A DNA stretch of 60,675 bases from an uncultured Oscillospiraceae bacterium (lineage in GTDB: Bacteria; Bacillota; Clostridia; Oscillospirales; Oscillospiraceae), in the NCBI GenBank assembly GCA_951801655.1, contig CATONV010000006.1, forward strand, positions 1 through 60,675, in the 5' to 3' direction. The notes beneath the pieces were generated by a model that was not told where the DNA came from, searched no databases, and saw nothing but the letters and a program-made list of their open reading frames with translations. Each line of letters begins with the position of its first letter. Positions within the stretch are counted from its first letter, which is position 1. Positions 47,953 to 55,754 of the stretch are shown here, in pieces. The translations under genes were made by a program, and so were the position numbers.

Positions 47953-48179
47953 TCCCCCGTCCCGCCCGCGGCGAAAGCCTCCTTTTGAAAGGAGGTGGCA
48001 CGGCCCGAAGGGCCGTGTCGGAGGATTGCATTTTGGCGAAGCCAAAATATGCGAAGCAAACAAGAGTTTGCAAACCTGCTTTATTGCATACGTTTCGCTG
48101 CGCGAAACACAATCCTCAGTCAGCCTGCGGCTGACAGCCCCTTTCAAAAGGGGCCTTGCCCGCTGCGGCGGGGACGGGA
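47953..48179. repeat. Multi-hairpin palindromic element of the second repeat family
   Basis: Homologous inverted arms begin CCCGTCCCGCC and end in GAGGATTG (left) or CAATCCTC (right). Each arm has its own hairpins: left CCTCCTTTTGAAAGGAGG and ACGGCCCGAAGGGCCGT; right AGTCAGCCTGCGGCTGACA and CCCCTTTTGAAAGGGG (minus strand). The centre adds ATTTTGGCGAAGCCAAAAT, GCAAACAAGAGTTTGC and GTTTCGCTGCGCGAAAC. It ends 22 bp before the DUF559 start codon. Confidence 0.88.
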
Positions 48180-48201
48180 GCATGTGAGGAGTAGTGCGCT
48201 G

Positions 48202-48573
48202 ATGGATTTTTTGCCTCGAAACAAAAAAGAAAGGCCGCATTCCACGCGGCTGCGCAACGAACCCACTTCTGCGGAGAAGCGGCTGTGGTATGGTTTTTTG
48301 CGCACCGCATCCCCAAGATGGAATCGTCAGCGGATTATTGACAGCTATATTGTAGACTTTTTTTGCCTGAAAGCGAAGCTGGTTGTGGAGTTGGACGGGA
48401 GTCAGCACTACGATGAAAATGGTTTGATCGAATATGATAAAATCAGGACAGACTATTTGGAAGCGTTGGAACTGAAGGTTTTGAGGTTTACCAATTCGGA
48501 AGTTGAAAAAAATTTCTCTAAGGTCTGCGAAAAAATACAGCTTGAAACAGATCAGAGGTTAAAGACAATCTGA
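48202..48573 (+). CDS. DUF559 protein, Vsr/PD-(D/E)xK-like nuclease
   Basis: A 123-residue single-domain protein: FLPRNKKERPHSTRLRNEPTSAEKRLW (core at 3-29), then YIVDFFCLKAKLVVELDGSQHY with Asp52, Glu63, Asp65 and the QH pair 68-69, the putative metal-binding set, and LKVLRFTN at 91-98. DUF559 is related to very-short-patch-repair endonucleases; biological role unknown. gagga is 12 bp upstream of the ATG, inside the end of the repeat region. It is more AT-rich than rbfA. Close linkage to the palindromic element suggests a functional pair. Confidence 0.9.
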   Translation: MDFLPRNKKERPHSTRLRNEPTSAEKRLWYGFLRTASPRWNRQRIIDSYIVDFFCLKAKLVVELDGSQHYDENGLIEYDKIRTDYLEALELKVLRFTNSEVEKNFSKVCEKIQLETDQRLKTI

Positions 48574-48585
48574 AGGAGAAACAAC

Positions 48586-48975
48586 ATGGCAAGCAATCGA
48601 ATCGGACGCATCAACGAGGAGGTGCAGCGGGAGCTGGCCGCCCTCATTCCCACGGTGAAGGACCCCCGGGTGTCGGGGATGATCTCGGTGACGGCGGTGG
48701 ACGTGACCCCGGATTTGAAATTCGCCAAGGTCTATATCTCGGTGCTGGACAAAGACGACAGCGACCAGGTCCTCAAGGGGCTGAAGTCGGCGGCGGGGTA
48801 TCTCCGCCGGGAGCTGGGGCGGTCTCTCAACCTGCGCCACACCCCGGAGATCACCTTCTTCCAGGATGACGCCATGGCTAAGGGAGCCAAAATTCTGGAG
48901 ATGCTCCGCAATCCGGAGGTGGTAAAACCCGCCAATCCGGCCAACGAGAACATTATTTTGGACGAGGAGGACTGA
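48586..48975 (+). CDS. rbfA: Ribosome-binding factor A
   Basis: A 129-residue KH-fold protein of 30S maturation. NRIGRINEEVQRELAALI, KDPRVSGMISVTAVDVTPDLKFAKVYIS (core DPRVSGMISVTAV) and LRRELGRSLNLRHTPEITF are the family motifs. ggagaa precedes the ATG. The gene is now 12 bp after the DUF559 gene instead of infB; it probably depends on read-through or on a promoter in the insert. nrnA follows after 4 bp. Confidence 0.96.
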   Translation: MASNRIGRINEEVQRELAALIPTVKDPRVSGMISVTAVDVTPDLKFAKVYISVLDKDDSDQVLKGLKSAAGYLRRELGRSLNLRHTPEITFFQDDAMAKGAKILEMLRNPEVVKPANPANENIILDEED

Positions 48976-48979
48976 CGCT

Positions 48980-49927
48980 ATGACACCGCAGGAGGCTGCC
49001 GCCTTTTTGACGGCCCATGACCGTTATCTGATTCTGACACACGTGCGCCCGGACGGCGACACCATCGGCTGCGCCGCCGGACTGTGCCGCGCCCTGCGCC
49101 AGGTGGGCAAAATCGCCTATATTTTGGAAAATCCGGAGATCACCTCCCTGTTTGCCGGCTACGTCGACAGCCTGACGGCGAAGGCGGACTTTATTCCGGA
49201 CACCGTCGTATCCGTGGATATGGCCGCCCGGTCCCTGTTCCCCGAGGGCGCAAAGCGGTATCTCGACCGAGTGGACCTGGCCATTGATCACCACCCCTCC
49301 CAGGAGTTCTTCGCCCGGGCCACCTGCCTGGACAGCAAAAAGGCCGCCTGCGGACAGATTGTCTTTGAGATCGTGGGGGCCTTCGCCCACATTACCCCGG
49401 AAATAGGCGAGGCCCTCTATGTGGCCGTCTCTACCGACTGCGGCTGCTTTCAGTACAGCAACACCGACGCCGACGTCCACCGCACCGCCGCCGCCTTGAT
49501 GGACAGCGGCTTCGATCCCTACCCCGTCAATCGGAAGTTCTTCCGCACCAAAACCCTGAAACGGCTGCGGCTGGAGAGTATGCTCGTCAGCGGTATGGAA
49601 CTGCGGGATGAGGGCGCCACCGCCCTGGTCTTCCTCACCCGGGCCATGATTGACAAGGTGGGGGCCGACGAGAGGGATATGGACGATATCTCCGCCTTTG
49701 TGGGACAGATTGAAGGGGTCAAAAACGGCGTCACCCTGAAGGAAACCACTGACGGCCATGTGAAAATCTCCCTGCGCACCGACCCCGGCGACTTGAACGC
49801 CTCCACGGTCTGCGCCCTGCTGGGCGGAGGCGGCCACGCCGCCGCCGCCGGGGCCATGATGGCGGGCACCATGGAACAGGTCCGCCAGAGGGTCATCGAC
49901 GCGATCGAGCAGGTGCGAAATGGCTAG
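48980..49927 (+). CDS. nrnA: Oligoribonuclease/pAp phosphatase NrnA (DHH family)
   Basis: A 315-residue phosphoesterase that degrades nanoRNA and 3',5'-pAp. The DHH domain has THVRPDGDTIGCAAGL (20-35), VSVDMAARSLF and DHHPSQEFF; the DHHA1 domain ends with the GGGGHAAAAGAMM glycine motif (about 290-302). It follows rbfA by 4 bp and overlaps truB by 8 bp, the usual Firmicutes order. All metal-binding Asp/His residues are present. Confidence 0.95.
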   Translation: MTPQEAAAFLTAHDRYLILTHVRPDGDTIGCAAGLCRALRQVGKIAYILENPEITSLFAGYVDSLTAKADFIPDTVVSVDMAARSLFPEGAKRYLDRVDLAIDHHPSQEFFARATCLDSKKAACGQIVFEIVGAFAHITPEIGEALYVAVSTDCGCFQYSNTDADVHRTAAALMDSGFDPYPVNRKFFRTKTLKRLRLESMLVSGMELRDEGATALVFLTRAMIDKVGADERDMDDISAFVGQIEGVKNGVTLKETTDGHVKISLRTDPGDLNASTVCALLGGGGHAAAAGAMMAGTMEQVRQRVIDAIEQVRNG

Positions 49928-50792
49928 CGGTATTTTAGTCATCGACAAGCCGGAGGGCTGGACCTCTATGGACGTGTGCGCCAAGCTGCGGGGCATTTTC
50001 CACGAAAAACGGGTAGGCCATGGAGGTACTTTGGACCCCATGGCTACCGGCGTTCTCCCCGTCTTCGTCGGCCGGGCCACCCGGGCCGTGGAGTTTGCAG
50101 AGAAATCCGACAAGGAATACGTCGCCGGATTAAAACTGGGCGTTGTCACCAACACCCAGGATACCACCGGCGAGGTGCTGGAGGAACGGGACGTCGATGT
50201 GACGGAGAATCGTCTCCGGACCGTGCTGGCCCGGTTTATCGGGGACATTGAACAGATTCCTCCCATGTACTCCGCCATCAAGATCAATGGCAAGAAACTC
50301 TATGAGCTGGCCCGAAAGGGCCGTGAAGTAGAAAGACCTGCCAGGTCTGTCACTATAAAAGCATTGGAAATACTGGAGCAACAAGGTAAAGACCTTTACA
50401 TGATTAAGGTCCGCTGTTCCAAGGGCACCTACATCCGCACCCTCTGCCACGACATCGGCCAGGCCCTGGGCTGCGGCGGATGTATGTCCTCTCTGCGCCG
50501 GACCATGGCCGCCGGTTTCACTCTGGAGGACGCCGTAACCCTGGAACAGGTCCAGGCGGCGGCAGACCCGGCGTCTCTGCTGCTCCCGGTGGACTGCTTT
50601 TTCGCCGGCAGACCGGTGCTTGTGCTGAAAAGCGTCGAAGCGGAAAAGAAGATCCGAAACGGCATGACCGCCGTTCTGCCTGAGTTGGCCCCCGGCGAGT
50701 ATCGGGTATACGGTCGGAACCAAGAATTCCTGGCCCTGTGCCGGGCTCAGGGCGGCAAGCTGACCACCATCAAGAGTTTTTTTGAGGTGTAG
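49920..50792 (+). CDS. truB: tRNA pseudouridine-55 synthase TruB
   Basis: A 290-residue enzyme that makes pseudouridine 55 in tRNA. ILVIDKPEGWTSMDV starts the protein, the catalytic Asp39 is in GHGGTLDPMATGVLP, and YSAIKINGKKLYELARKG and CSKGTYIRTLCHDIG follow. The C-terminal PUA-like part ends in TIKSFFEV. Its TAG stop lies in the GTAGGGC end of a dispersed repeat, so the original stop may have been replaced on insertion. Confidence 0.96.
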   Translation: MASGILVIDKPEGWTSMDVCAKLRGIFHEKRVGHGGTLDPMATGVLPVFVGRATRAVEFAEKSDKEYVAGLKLGVVTNTQDTTGEVLEERDVDVTENRLRTVLARFIGDIEQIPPMYSAIKINGKKLYELARKGREVERPARSVTIKALEILEQQGKDLYMIKVRCSKGTYIRTLCHDIGQALGCGGCMSSLRRTMAAGFTLEDAVTLEQVQAAADPASLLLPVDCFFAGRPVLVLKSVEAEKKIRNGMTAVLPELAPGEYRVYGRNQEFLALCRAQGGKLTTIKSFFEV

Positions 50793-50860
50793 GGCGCGAC
50801 GACTCGGCGCGCCATTTTCCGAGGCGAGCATATACGGCGGGCCGGGTCTCCCGCCCTACA
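50788..50860. repeat. Modular palindromic repeat between truB and ribF
   Basis: TGTAGGGCGCG...CCGCCCTACA with hairpins GGGCGCG-ACGACTCGG-CGCGCC and GGCGGGCCGGGTCTCCCGCC. It supplies the truB stop codon (50790-50792). Confidence 0.88.
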
Positions 50861-50875
50861 GAGGTGTAATATCGA

Positions 50876-51775
50876 ATGGAGAAACAACGCAGAGTGATTG
50901 CCCTGGGCTTCTTTGATGGGGTACATCTGGGCCACGGCGCCCTGCTGCGCACCGTGAGAGAGACAGCGGAACGTCTGGACGCCGTCCCCTGCGCCTTTAC
51001 CTTTGACAAAAGTCCCACCGCCGCCATCACCGGAGGGGTGATCCCCCTTCTCAGTACGGTGGAGGACCGGATCCTGCTTATGCGCAGGTGCTACGGAATG
51101 CAGGAGGTGGTGGTAGCCCCCTTCGACGCCATGCAGCGCATGGATTGGGAGGATTTTATCGCCAAATACCTGGTGGAAGAGCTGGGTGTGGTCCATGTGG
51201 TGGCCGGCCACGACTTCCACTTCGGCTACATGGGCAAGGGCAACCCTGAACGGCTGAAGGTCAAGTGCCGGGAGTTGGGAGTGGGCTGCGATGTCATTCA
51301 AAAGGTGGAGCAGGATGGCATCACCATCTCCTCTACTTACATCCGCAGTCTGGTTGCCCAAGGGGAGATGGAACGGGCCGCCCAGTTCCTGGGCCATCCC
51401 CATATCCTGACCCAGATGGTAAGCCACGGCAAGGGCATCGGCCACTCCGCCTTGGGCTTTCCCACGGTCAATCTGCGGATACCCGAGGGCGTGGTTATCC
51501 CCGCCTTCGGCGTCTACGCCACCAAAGTGTGGTTTGACGGACACAGCCGCCCCGCGGTGACCAATGTGGGGGTCCGGCCTACGGTGAAGGACAACGACGG
51601 CCGGGTGACCGTGGAGGGCTTTATTCTGGACTTCGACGGAGACCTCTACGGGCGGCAGGTCCGGATGGAATTCCACCGCCGCCTGCGGGGGGAGAGGAGA
51701 TTCCCCTCCATGCAGGCCCTGGCTGACGAAATCAGAAGAAATGCGGAACAGACGCGGGAATTTTTTGGAGGATAA
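50876..51775 (+). CDS. ribF: Bifunctional riboflavin kinase/FAD synthetase
   Basis: A 299-residue enzyme that makes FMN and FAD from riboflavin. The N-terminal adenylyltransferase has VIALGFFDGVHLGHGAL, AGHDFHFGYMGKG and ISSTYIRSLVAQG; the C-terminal kinase has GIGHSALGFPTVNL, GVYATKV and VTNVGVRPTV. Complete in length. aatgga before the ATG is a weak ribosome-binding site (repeat ends 15 bp upstream), suggesting that the repeat insertion may have altered coupling with truB. Confidence 0.96.
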   Translation: MEKQRRVIALGFFDGVHLGHGALLRTVRETAERLDAVPCAFTFDKSPTAAITGGVIPLLSTVEDRILLMRRCYGMQEVVVAPFDAMQRMDWEDFIAKYLVEELGVVHVVAGHDFHFGYMGKGNPERLKVKCRELGVGCDVIQKVEQDGITISSTYIRSLVAQGEMERAAQFLGHPHILTQMVSHGKGIGHSALGFPTVNLRIPEGVVIPAFGVYATKVWFDGHSRPAVTNVGVRPTVKDNDGRVTVEGFILDFDGDLYGRQVRMEFHRRLRGERRFPSMQALADEIRRNAEQTREFFGG

Positions 51776-51781
51776 AAGCCC

Positions 51782-53155
51782 ATGGGAGTTTTCCATCTTC
51801 TGCACCACGAGCATCAGGCCCGATATGATTCGATGTTTCCTTACCTGTGGGCCTACGTCATTCTGCTGGCGCTGGCCGGCTTTGTTATGGACACCCCCGC
51901 CGGAATCCTTCAGGGACTGTACACCATTATCACCACAGAGGACGCCCTGATCACCGACTATGTGCTGGTGGCGGGACCCGGAGCCGCGCTGGTGAACTCT
52001 GCCATTGTCACCGCCATCAGTATCTGCGCCCTCTACGCCTCTCAGGACACCCTCAACGGCATGACCCTGGTGGAGATGGGGCTGATGTCCGGCTTTTCCC
52101 TTTTCGGCAAAAACTTTGTCAATATCTGGCCCATCCTGGCCGGAACCTGGCTGTATACAAAAATCCGCCGTCAGCCCCTGGCCGGTAACATCGGCATCGG
52201 CCTGATGGCCACCGCACTGGCCCCCATTGTCAGCTACATCGCCCTGGACAATGGCTGGGGCGGTCCTTTGGAGGGGGTGCTGGTGGGCGCTGCCATCGGC
52301 TTTATCATGCCTGCGCTGGCCACCTACACCTATCGCATCCAAAACGGGATGAATCTGTATAACGTGGGCTTCGCCTGCGGACTTGTGGCCCTCATCTGTG
52401 TGCCGCTGATGGCCTCGCTGGGAGCCGACCCCACCACCTACTACCGCTGGGCCAAGGGCTATGAAATGCCCTTCAGCCTGATGCTGGGCACGCTGTGCGT
52501 TCTTCTGATCGCAGGCGGACTGTTCTTTGCCAACCGGCCCGTCTGGGCCGCCTGGGCCGGCTACCGCCGCCTGCTCCAGACCAGTGGCCGGGCCCCCAGC
52601 GACTACCTGCGCATGTTCGGCCCCGCCCCGGTGTGCATCAACACCGGCGTCAACGGCCTGATCGGCATGGCCTTTCTTCTGCTGACCGGAGGCAACCTGA
52701 ACGGCCCCACTGTGGGAGGAATCCTCACCATTATGGGCTTTTCCGCCTTCGGCAAGCACGCCTTCAACATCCTGCCCGTCATGGCCGGGGTAGCCCTGGG
52801 CAGTGTGGTGATGGACTGGTCCCTGACCGACTCCGCCGTGCAGCTGGCCTGCCTGTTCTGCACCACCCTGGCCCCCATCTCCGGCTACTTCGGATGGGGC
52901 TACGGAGTTCTGGCCGGCTTTCTCCACTCCTCCGTGGTACTGTACACCGGCTCCCCCGTGGCCGGGATGAATCTGTACAACAACGGCTTTTCCGGAGGCC
53001 TCATCGCCATCGTCCTCTACCCCGTCATTATGGCTATCGCCCGCCACCGCAAGCCCGTTCTCCAGGACGAGGACTACTTCGATCAGCTGGAGGGCGACCG
53101 CCCTGTCATCCCCCCCGCTCCCCACTCCATCAAGGAGGAGGAAACAACCCCATGA
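51782..53155 (+). CDS. DUF1576 polytopic membrane protein with internal duplication
   Basis: A 457-residue membrane protein with about 12 or more hydrophobic segments, of the uncharacterised DUF1576 family. Two copies of the same motifs are visible in tandem order: MSGFSLFGKNFVNIWPILAG and MGFSAFGKHAFNILPVMAG; GMNLYNVGFACGLVAL and GMNLYNNGFSGGLIAI. Such Gly/Asn/Pro-rich repeats are typical of transporters or channels with pseudo-symmetry, so a transporter is likely but no substrate can be named. It follows ribF by 6 bp, without a known functional link. The stop lies in a strong hairpin. Confidence 0.85.
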   Translation: MGVFHLLHHEHQARYDSMFPYLWAYVILLALAGFVMDTPAGILQGLYTIITTEDALITDYVLVAGPGAALVNSAIVTAISICALYASQDTLNGMTLVEMGLMSGFSLFGKNFVNIWPILAGTWLYTKIRRQPLAGNIGIGLMATALAPIVSYIALDNGWGGPLEGVLVGAAIGFIMPALATYTYRIQNGMNLYNVGFACGLVALICVPLMASLGADPTTYYRWAKGYEMPFSLMLGTLCVLLIAGGLFFANRPVWAAWAGYRRLLQTSGRAPSDYLRMFGPAPVCINTGVNGLIGMAFLLLTGGNLNGPTVGGILTIMGFSAFGKHAFNILPVMAGVALGSVVMDWSLTDSAVQLACLFCTTLAPISGYFGWGYGVLAGFLHSSVVLYTGSPVAGMNLYNNGFSGGLIAIVLYPVIMAIARHRKPVLQDEDYFDQLEGDRPVIPPAPHSIKEEETTP

Positions 53156-53174
53156 CAATCGTCATGGGGTTGTT
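53143..53174. terminator. Perfect palindrome between DUF1576 and spmB
   Basis: AACAACCCCATGAC-AATC-GTCATGGGGTTGTT: 14-bp perfect stem shared by convergent genes, overlapping the DUF1576 stop codon; no T-run beyond TTGTT. Confidence 0.75.
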
Positions 53175-53176
53175 CG

Positions 53177-53698
53177 TTATCCAAAACAGAGTTTTACCGC
53201 CCAGGCGGCAGCCAGAAAACCGGTCAAATCGGCGCACAGCGCCGCAGGAACGGCATAGCGGGTTTTTGTAATCCCCACAGCGCCGAAGTAGACGGCAATG
53301 GTATAAAAGGTCGTCTCGGTGGAACCCAGCATAACGGCGGCCGTCCGGCCCAGACGGGAGTCGGGACCGTAAGTGGAAATCAGCTCCGCCCCCACCCCCA
53401 GGGCCGCCGAACCGCTGATGGGACGCACCAGCATCAGCGGCAGCAGCTCTGAGGGCAGGCCCAGCCGATCCAGAACAGGGGCCAGCACCCCGGCCAGCAG
53501 CTCCAGCGCCCCAGAAGCCCGGAGCATATACACCGCCGTCATCAGCCCTACCAGGGCGGGCACAATTCTGACCAGCGTCTCCAGGCCGGAGCCTGCACCC
53601 CGGACCAGGGCGGAGTAGACGTCGACCCGCTGAAAGGCGGCATACAGCGCCACCCCTGCGATGGTCAGGGGAACCAGCATGGTAAAAAATAAATCCAT
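53177..53698 (-). CDS. spmB: Spore maturation protein B
   Basis: A 173-residue membrane protein with about five hydrophobic segments of the nucleoside-recognition (Gate) type: RIVPALVGLMTAVYMLRASG, LVRPISGSAALGV and GSTETTFYTIAVYFGAVGI. With SpmA it supports spore core dehydration in Bacillus. Length equals the usual 175-180. The start is 3 bp after the spmA stop. Confidence 0.95.
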   Translation of the reverse strand: MDLFFTMLVPLTIAGVALYAAFQRVDVYSALVRGAGSGLETLVRIVPALVGLMTAVYMLRASGALELLAGVLAPVLDRLGLPSELLPLMLVRPISGSAALGVGAELISTYGPDSRLGRTAAVMLGSTETTFYTIAVYFGAVGITKTRYAVPAALCADLTGFLAAAWAVKLCFG

Positions 53699-53701
53699 AG
53701 G

Positions 53702-54304
53702 TTACCTCCTCTCCTTTGCCCAAGGAGGTCTTTCCTCCCTCCATACCCGCGCAAAAATTTTACAGGCCAAAATCCCCACCCCCACGGACAGCGCAGAGGC
53801 CAGCCAGACGGCGGGGAGAATATCGAAGGGAGAAGCGCAGCCCTCCGCTGCCCGGACGGAGGCCACGGTGGTGGGAATGAGCTGGATGGAGGCGGTGTTG
53901 CACACCACCAGCATGCACAGACTGTCGCTGGCCGTTCCGGGACTGCGGCGTGCCAGACGGCGGGCCGCCTCCAGGCCCAGAGGCGTGGCCGCGCTGCCCA
54001 GCCCCAGCAGATTGGCCGACACATTGGCCGAAATGCTGTCCATGGCGTCTCGGTCCTGCGCCACTTGGGGAAAAAGCCGGCGCAGAACAGGTCCCAACAG
54101 CCGGGACAGGCCGTCGGCCAGACCGGACTGGCGCATGACCTCCATCACCCCCGTCCACAGACACAGCATCCCCGCAATGGACAGGGAAAGCTGCACCGCC
54201 GCCGACGTGCCCTCCACCGCCGCAGACGCCACCGCCGCCCCCCGCCCGGTGGCAAGTCCACACAGAACGGACACTGCGATCATCCCTGTCCAGATTACCG
54301 TCAT
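53702..54304 (-). CDS. spmA: Spore maturation protein A
   Basis: A 200-residue membrane protein: LSIAGMLCLWTGVMEVMRQSG, SANLLGLGSAATPLGLEAARR and CMLVVCNTASIQLIPTTVASVRA are the SpmA motifs, with about four to five hydrophobic segments. It forms an operon with spmB. A GTG two codons upstream (54310) is spaced better from the gggggag ribosome-binding site and may be the real start; a still longer frame upstream overlaps the abrB promoter and is not coding. Confidence 0.95.
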   Translation of the reverse strand: MTVIWTGMIAVSVLCGLATGRGAAVASAAVEGTSAAVQLSLSIAGMLCLWTGVMEVMRQSGLADGLSRLLGPVLRRLFPQVAQDRDAMDSISANVSANLLGLGSAATPLGLEAARRLARRSPGTASDSLCMLVVCNTASIQLIPTTVASVRAAEGCASPFDILPAVWLASALSVGVGILACKIFARVWREERPPWAKERR

Positions 54305-54459
54305 GGTCACGTCCTCTCCCCCTCTCTTGTCCCATTTATACGGCGGCAACTGGAAAATGATGTCTGCCAAAAACCAGAAATTTACAAAAAAATCCAGCTC
54401 ATAACCTCTTTTACACAAAAATTCTACATTTTTCACCCTAATTTGCCCGATAGAAACAG

Positions 54460-54488
54460 TTGACATTACTTTTTCTACCCGTTACAAT
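54460..54488 (+). promoter_or_regulatory. Promoter of abrB-like gene
   Basis: TTGACA (54460-54465) and TACAAT (54483-54488) with a 17-bp spacer, divergent from spmA. Confidence 0.85.
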
Positions 54489-54563
54489 ATAAGGGAGATT
54501 TAAGATGTGCCGGGGCCAGGCCTGGACCCCGGGTCCGTGAAAGATTACAAAGGAGGCAATTAC

Positions 54564-54815
54564 ATGAAATCCACTGGCATTGTCCGAAAGGTGGACGAAT
54601 TGGGCCGCATCGTACTGCCCATCGAACTGCGCCGCACTCTGGATATTGAGGAAAAAGACTCCCTGGAGATCTACATGGACGGCCCGTCCATCGTATTGAA
54701 GAAGTTCCAGCCCGCCTGTATCTTCTGCGACAACGAAAAGGATATCATTGAGTTTCGGGGCAAGAATGTATGCCCGAAATGCTTTCAGGAAATGAGTGGC
54801 TTTTTTGGAAAGTGA
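54564..54815 (+). CDS. AbrB/SpoVT-type transition-state regulator with zinc-ribbon tail
   Basis: An 83-residue protein. The N-terminal swapped-hairpin DNA-binding domain reads STGIVRKVDELGRIVLPIEL (2-21) and LDIEEKDSLEIYMDG. The C-terminal half has CIFCDN and CPKC (about Cys52, 55, 70, 73), a four-cysteine set likely binding zinc, found in clostridial AbrB proteins but not in B. subtilis AbrB, which has one cysteine. It probably represses post-exponential genes. aaaggagg lies 7 bp before the ATG; promoter and terminator make it a single-gene unit. Confidence 0.92.
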   Translation: MKSTGIVRKVDELGRIVLPIELRRTLDIEEKDSLEIYMDGPSIVLKKFQPACIFCDNEKDIIEFRGKNVCPKCFQEMSGFFGK

Positions 54816-54832
54816 AACCGGCTGACAGAAAT

Positions 54833-54872
54833 GAAACCGGCCCCCCGGCGTAAGCCGGGGAGCCGGTTTTTT
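54833..54872. terminator. Terminator of abrB-like gene
   Basis: AAACCGGCCCCCCGGC...GCCGGGGAGCCGGTTTTTT: about 15-bp stem with one mismatch, long T-run. It also faces the convergent secreted-protein gene. Confidence 0.9.
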
Positions 54873-54885
54873 GTTCGGTGGAATG

Positions 54886-55512
54886 TCAGCCGGTAAGTCT
54901 CATGTCGGTAATTACATAGCCGAACATGTTGTCGCTTGCGAGAAGCTCAGCCTGGAAGGCAGCCAGCACCCGACCGTCTACCTGGTAGACCAGAGTGCCC
55001 GTGAGACTGTGCCCCAAAGCGGAGGGCTGCGGCTCGTCCAGACGCAACTGCGCCAGCTCGTCTTCGCCGCACACCAGCACATAGCTTTGGGAGATGTTGT
55101 CGTAATTCAGTCGGTCTCGGATCGAGGCGGGGGGCGCGCCCATCTCCTCCAGACTGATCGCCAGAACGGCGGCGTAGTCCATCACCGTCTCCTCCGGCAG
55201 GAACAGCTCGCCCTGTTCGGTGACACTGCGGCTGTCCAGCTGGCCATAGAGGGAGAGCATGTTGTACAGCCCCTCCCAGGCCAGGGACTTATCCTCAAAG
55301 TCAAATTCCTTCACGTCGTGGTTCAGCATGGCCAGCACCAAGGCGTGCAGCGCGGGTGACATAGATTCCGCAGAACTGGTCTGCGCAGGGACGTCGCCGG
55401 GGAGATAGTCCCGCCCGGACGCTGCGGCCTCCCCGTCAGCCAGGCCCACGCTGCTCACAGGTAAAATGAGCATCGACGTGATAAGAAGCACCGCCAAGAT
55501 TCGTTTTAACAT
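54886..55512 (-). CDS. Secreted protein, unknown
   Basis: A 208-residue protein with a signal peptide (KRILAVLLITSMLILPVSSVGLADG, core hydrophobic part 4-22, cleavage probably after LADG or VGLA; no lipobox cysteine). The mature part is acidic and mostly helical in the first half (LHALVLAMLNHDVKEFDFED, LAWEGLYNMLSLYG) and beta-like near the end (GHSLTGTLVYQVDGRVLAAF). No catalytic motif recognised. aaaggaggtctcc precedes the ATG. It stands alone between abrB and pcrA. I cannot assign a role. Confidence 0.75.
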   Translation of the reverse strand: MLKRILAVLLITSMLILPVSSVGLADGEAAASGRDYLPGDVPAQTSSAESMSPALHALVLAMLNHDVKEFDFEDKSLAWEGLYNMLSLYGQLDSRSVTEQGELFLPEETVMDYAAVLAISLEEMGAPPASIRDRLNYDNISQSYVLVCGEDELAQLRLDEPQPSALGHSLTGTLVYQVDGRVLAAFQAELLASDNMFGYVITDMRLTG

Positions 55513-55691
55513 AAAGGAGACCTCCTTTCCTGCTTGTGACTTTATTTTAGCACGAATGTTCTGTTACCTTCTTATCGAACTCATTACGACTTGGTAAATA
55601 AATGGTTACAAATCAGTTGCAATGGCTGAAAATAGGCTGTCCACCACCAGTCTATGCGGCGGGAAAAGAGGACATGCCTGTTTTTCTTTGG

Positions 55692-55720
55692 TTGACCGGG
55701 GAAGGGGTTTGGGGTACAAT
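55692..55720 (+). promoter_or_regulatory. Promoter of pcrA
   Basis: TTGACC (55692-55697) and TACAAT (55715-55720) with a 17-bp spacer. The predicted start near 55727 places a 119-bp palindromic repeat inside the pcrA leader. The rest of 55513-55690 shows no gene. Confidence 0.65.
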
Positions 55721-55754
55721 GAAATAAATCCCGTTCCGTTTTCTCTCCGGAGAT

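Noticed and set aside
47953-48179. Possible CRISPR array because of repeated hairpins
   Set aside because: Hairpins differ from one another, there are no regularly spaced identical direct repeats with unique spacers, and no cas gene is near.
47995-48201. N-terminal extension of the DUF559 gene through the palindromic element
   Set aside because: The extension is translated hairpin DNA, lacks a ribosome-binding site, and DUF559 proteins normally begin near MDFLPRNKK.
50793-50875. FMN riboswitch before ribF
   Set aside because: The gap is fully explained by the palindromic repeat; no conserved RFN-element sequence is seen and ribF is in the truB operon.
50747-53158. Minus-strand frame of about 800 codons opposite ribF and DUF1576
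   Set aside because: Crosses two well-supported plus-strand genes and the repeat; no recognisable domain.
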